A stretch of DNA of 25,048 nt from an uncultured Bacteroidales bacterium (GTDB lineage: Bacteria > Bacteroidota > Bacteroidia > Bacteroidales > Muribaculaceae), in NCBI GenBank assembly GCA_900549375.1, contig URNY01000020.1, positions 1 to 25,048 on the forward strand. The letters are read 5' to 3'. The position numbers and the translations under genes are program-made. Within the stretch, counting starts at the first letter, position 1. Each line of letters starts with the position of its first letter. Of this stretch, positions 22,198-25,048 are shown one piece after another. A model generated the notes under the pieces. The model was not told the origin of the DNA, searched no databases, and worked only from the letters and a program-made list of their open reading frames with translations.

Positions 22198-24012
22198 ATG
22201 AAGAAAATACTTTTACTATTACTCATTTTTGTATCCGGTTGCACGGGTGTAGTTGCGCAACAGTTTGATTATGGCAAGATAGCGCCTCATCCCCGGTTGT
22301 TATTGCCGGCGGGAGGAGAAGAAGCCATCAGGAAAGCCATTGCGGAGTATCCCCCGTTGGCCACTGTTCACCAACGGATTATGGAACTTTGCGACCGGAC
22401 ACTTACGGAACCACCTGTGGAACGTATCAAGGAGGGCAAACGCCTGCTGGCGATTTCGCGCATCGCATTGAAGCGTATCTATTACCTCTCATACGCTTAT
22501 CGTATGACGGGAGATCAGAAATACGCTCTCCGTGCGGAACAGGAGATGCTGGCCGTTAGTCATTTCACCGACTGGAACCCTACTCATTTCCTGGATGTGG
22601 GTGAGATGGTAATGGCATTGGCTATCGGTTATGACTGGCTGTATGACTCTTTGCAGCCCGACACCCGCCGGGTGGTGCGCGAAGCAATCATCGCGAAAGG
22701 GTTCGACGCGGCAAAGAACACCCGTCATGCCTGGTTCTATACAGCCAAGAATAACTGGAATTCCGTATGTAATAGTGGATTGGCGTATGGCGCGCTGGCT
22801 CTTTTTGAAGAGATTCCGGAGGTATCGAAAGGCATCATAGAGAAATGCATGGAGACAAATCCGAAAGCGATGGTAGGTTATGGCCCCGACGGAGGTTATC
22901 CCGAAGGGTTCGGATATTGGGGGTACGGGACAAGTTTTCAGGTAATGCTCATTGCTGCGCTCGAAAGTGCTTTCGGCACAGACAATGGGCTCTCCCAAGC
23001 CCCCGGCTTCATGGAATCTGCCCGTTTCATGCAGTATATGACAGCTCCGAGCGGAGACTGTTTCTGTTTCTCGGACTCTCCGGTGGAGGCAGAGTGTAAT
23101 ATGATGATGTTCTGGTTTGCAGGCAAGGCGAAAGACCTTTCCCTGTTGTGGATCGAACGTCAGTATCTCGACCGCCCGGATATGCAGTTTGCCGAAGACC
23201 GTTTACTGCCCAGCCTGATGGTGTTCTGTTCACAGCTCGACCTGAACCGGATCGGAAAGCCGAAGAAAAACTTCTGGTTTAACCGTGGAGATACGCCTGT
23301 GTTTATCTACCGTGGCGGATGGGACAGCAAGAAAGATACCTATCTGGGAGTGAAAGGAGGTTCGCCCTCTACCTCTCATGCACACATGGATGCCGGGTCG
23401 TTTATCTTCGAGAGAGACGGAGTGCGTTGGGCGATGGACTTGGGGATGCAGAGTTATATCACACTCGAAAGTAAGGGAGTGGACCTGTGGAATATGTCGC
23501 AGAACGGACAACGCTGGGAAGTATTCCGGCTAAGCAATATTGCTCACAATACGTTGACGATTAACGGAGAACGCCATTTGGTAGAGAGCAATGCCCCGAT
23601 CATCCGTACTTTCGAGTCGAAGAAACAGAAAGGGGCGGAAGTGGACCTGTCGAGTGTGTTTGCCAACAGCGTGAAGAAAGCCGTCCGCACCGTGATATTG
23701 GATCAGAAAGACCATCTGGAAGTGACCGACCGGTTGCAGACGGGAGACAAAGAAGCTGCCGTATCCTGGATCATGGTCACTCCGGCAGAAGCCAAAATTA
23801 CAGGCAAGAACCGGATGGAATTAACCAAAGACGGACAACGGATGCTATTGACGGTAGATGCCGATACGGAAGTAGAAATGAAAACCTGGTCGAACGTGCC
23901 CCCGCATGAATATGATTTCCGCAATCCGGGAACCATCCGCGTGGGCTTTGAGACGGTGATTCCTGCCAATCGTGCCGTGCAACTGAAAGTACGACTTATT
24001 CCTTTGAAGTAG
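22198..24012 (+). CDS. Heparinase II/III-family polysaccharide lyase 1
   Basis: This 604-residue exported lyase has a signal with VSGC at 12-15, so it is probably lipid-anchored. The N-terminal (alpha/alpha) toroid spans about 30-340: YAYRMTGDQKY (99-109), HFLDVGEMVMALAIGYDWLY (130-149), KNNWNSVCNSG (184-194) and GGYPEGFGYWGYG (232-244). The C-terminal beta-sandwich begins near 360 and has GGSPSTSHAHMDAGSF (387-402), the heparinase II/III signature with His394/His396, and IAHNTLTING (448-457). Tyr240, Asn185/Asn188 and His396 are candidate catalytic residues by analogy with related lyases. Such enzymes cleave uronic-acid polymers by beta-elimination, for example heparan or chondroitin sulfates, hyaluronan or ulvan-like glycans. 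The CAZy family (PL12, PL33, PL35 or similar) was not decided. It is paralogous to the next gene. Confidence 0.85.
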   Translation: MKKILLLLLIFVSGCTGVVAQQFDYGKIAPHPRLLLPAGGEEAIRKAIAEYPPLATVHQRIMELCDRTLTEPPVERIKEGKRLLAISRIALKRIYYLSYAYRMTGDQKYALRAEQEMLAVSHFTDWNPTHFLDVGEMVMALAIGYDWLYDSLQPDTRRVVREAIIAKGFDAAKNTRHAWFYTAKNNWNSVCNSGLAYGALALFEEIPEVSKGIIEKCMETNPKAMVGYGPDGGYPEGFGYWGYGTSFQVMLIAALESAFGTDNGLSQAPGFMESARFMQYMTAPSGDCFCFSDSPVEAECNMMMFWFAGKAKDLSLLWIERQYLDRPDMQFAEDRLLPSLMVFCSQLDLNRIGKPKKNFWFNRGDTPVFIYRGGWDSKKDTYLGVKGGSPSTSHAHMDAGSFIFERDGVRWAMDLGMQSYITLESKGVDLWNMSQNGQRWEVFRLSNIAHNTLTINGERHLVESNAPIIRTFESKKQKGAEVDLSSVFANSVKKAVRTVILDQKDHLEVTDRLQTGDKEAAVSWIMVTPAEAKITGKNRMELTKDGQRMLLTVDADTEVEMKTWSNVPPHEYDFRNPGTIRVGFETVIPANRAVQLKVRLIPLK

Positions 24013-24036
24013 TAATACAAATAAATTCATTGAACC

Positions 24037-25048
24037 ATGAAAACGATTCTTTTTAAAACAATCATCATAGCTTTCTTTGTAGGAACAGCCGTTAGTTGTT
24101 CCGATGAAGATGAGAACAGATTCCGTCCGGGATCTACCCATGAGAAACCGAATCCCACGGAGCCGGAGGGCGGATTGGATTATTCCAAACTGACCGCGGA
24201 CAATCATCCCCGCCTGTTGATGAACGCCGAGGCCTTCACTGCGTTGAAAGCCAAAGTGGATGCTAATTCGAGTGCCAATCTGACCTTGCTCCATAATACC
24301 ATTATGGGGGTATGCAACAGCAAAGGGATGAACGCCACGGCACTGACTTATAAATTGGATGCCAGCAACAAACGTATTCTCGATGTATCCCGCGATGCGT
24401 TACTGCGTATTTTCACCTGTGCTTATGCCTACCGGATGACCGGCGATGCCAAATACCTGACTAAAGCGGAAACGGATATGAACGCTGTCTGCAACTTTCC
24501 CGACTGGAACTCGAAACGCCACTTTCTCGATGTGGGCGAAATGGCTACGGCTGTTGCGTTCGGCTACGATTGGCTCTACAACGAACTAAGCGCAGCCACC
24601 CGTACAAAAGCGGCCAACGCACTGTTGAAGTTTGCCTTCCAACAGGCACAGAACAAGAACTGGAACCTCAACTTCTACGAAGCCACCAACAACTGGAACC
24701 AGGTTTGTAATGGCGGACTGGTCTGTGCGGCACTGGCTTCTTATGAAAACAATCCTTCCGAAGCAAAGGACATGATTGAAAAGGCATTGGAATCCAACAA
24801 ACCTGCATTGGAAGTGATGTACTCTCCCGACGGCAACTATCCGGAGGGCAGCGGTTACTGGTGTTACGGCACGCTCTATCAGGTATTGATGCTTGCCGCC
24901 CTCAACAGTACGCTCGGCACGGATAACGGGCTTTCCGATACACCGGGATTCTCTAAAACGGCAGAATATATGCTGTATATGACAGGCTTGAACAGCAAGT
25001 TCTTTAATTATTCCGACTGTGCCCCCTCCTCTACTGCGGCATTGGCTT
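24037..25048 (+). CDS. Heparinase II/III-family polysaccharide lyase 2, partial (runs off window end)
   Basis: About 337 N-terminal residues were translated by hand from the ATG at 24037. The signal ends in lipobox AVSC with Cys21, followed by an acidic, Pro-rich linker (residues 22-46) typical of surface lipoproteins. The toroid shares a long series of motifs with the preceding gene: HPRLLM, YAYRMTGDAKY, HFLDVGEM, GYDWLY, NNWNQVCNGG, SPDGNYPEGSGYW, GTDNGLSDTPGF. The catalytic beta-sandwich with the HxH motif would lie beyond the window. The two genes look like an old tandem duplication, since identity is patchy outside the motifs. The linker and lipobox differ from lyase 1, so they may act in different places or on different chain lengths. 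The gene begins 24 bases after lyase 1 in the same operon. Confidence 0.85.
   Translation, partial: MKTILFKTIIIAFFVGTAVSCSDEDENRFRPGSTHEKPNPTEPEGGLDYSKLTADNHPRLLMNAEAFTALKAKVDANSSANLTLLHNTIMGVCNSKGMNATALTYKLDASNKRILDVSRDALLRIFTCAYAYRMTGDAKYLTKAETDMNAVCNFPDWNSKRHFLDVGEMATAVAFGYDWLYNELSAATRTKAANALLKFAFQQAQNKNWNLNFYEATNNWNQVCNGGLVCAALASYENNPSEAKDMIEKALESNKPALEVMYSPDGNYPEGSGYWCYGTLYQVLMLAALNSTLGTDNGLSDTPGFSKTAEYMLYMTGLNSKFFNYSDCAPSSTAALA

Noticed and set aside
24013..25048. Pseudogene at the window end
   Set aside because: The frame is open and motif-rich to the last base; it is cut by the window, not broken.

Overview
The window looks like a Bacteroidales chromosome. Its own gene content includes a SusC/SusD pair, many Bacteroidetes-type lipoproteins and serine-type sulfatase chemistry. 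Short AT-rich gaps between genes carry the Bacteroidetes -33/-7 promoter pattern (TTTG, 19-21 bases, TAnnTTTG), and Shine-Dalgarno sites are mostly absent. From about 1 to 17.7 kb the coding sequence is GC-rich and prefers CTC, GCC, CGC and GAC codons, which suggests a Muribaculaceae-like gut bacterium. That family-level assignment is inference. From about 17.7-18 kb to the end, codon use is clearly less GC-rich (CGT, GGT, AAA, TTG), more like the genus Bacteroides.

Layout. 1-876 (minus): the 5' end of a GH95-type glycosidase gene and a small secreted PepSY-like protein, separated by an intrinsic terminator. 877-1168: a regulatory gap with a 41-base tandem repeat array. 1169-4131: a HAD phosphatase (+), a sulfatase of the iduronate-2-sulfatase type (-), and a secreted helical protein (+) whose promoter faces that of the sulfatase. 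4268-5525 (minus): purC followed by a small Dabb-domain protein. 5622-8299: a Pif1-like helicase with a C-terminal helix-turn-helix (+), meeting tail to tail with a GYF/TM2 membrane protein (-). 8300-8546: low-complexity tandem repeats and a 21-base palindrome. 8547-13143: a likely operon of parC, an outer-membrane-type protein of unknown function and an S41-type lipoprotein peptidase. 13197-14516: a 78-residue protein of unknown function (-) and the mannose-6-phosphate isomerase gene manA (+). 14517-14967: REP-type hairpins around an RNA-like stem-loop, then a promoter and leader. 14968-17007: a calcineurin-type phosphoesterase lipoprotein. 17073-25048: susC, susD and two tandem heparinase II/III-type lyase genes, the last cut by the window end.

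The last block is a polysaccharide utilisation locus. SusC and SusD import an oligosaccharide, and two surface or periplasmic lyases are expected to cleave a uronic-acid polymer, possibly a glycosaminoglycan. No regulator or downstream enzyme is visible before the window ends. The most notable observation is that the composition changes inside susC. Its signal peptide, N-terminal domain, TonB box and plug resemble the host chromosome, while its barrel and everything downstream resemble another genome. The step falls at or soon after the best-conserved stretch of the SusC family. This suggests a hybrid transporter made by recombination, unless it is an assembly chimera. No CRISPR array, tRNA, rRNA or complete transposon was recognised.
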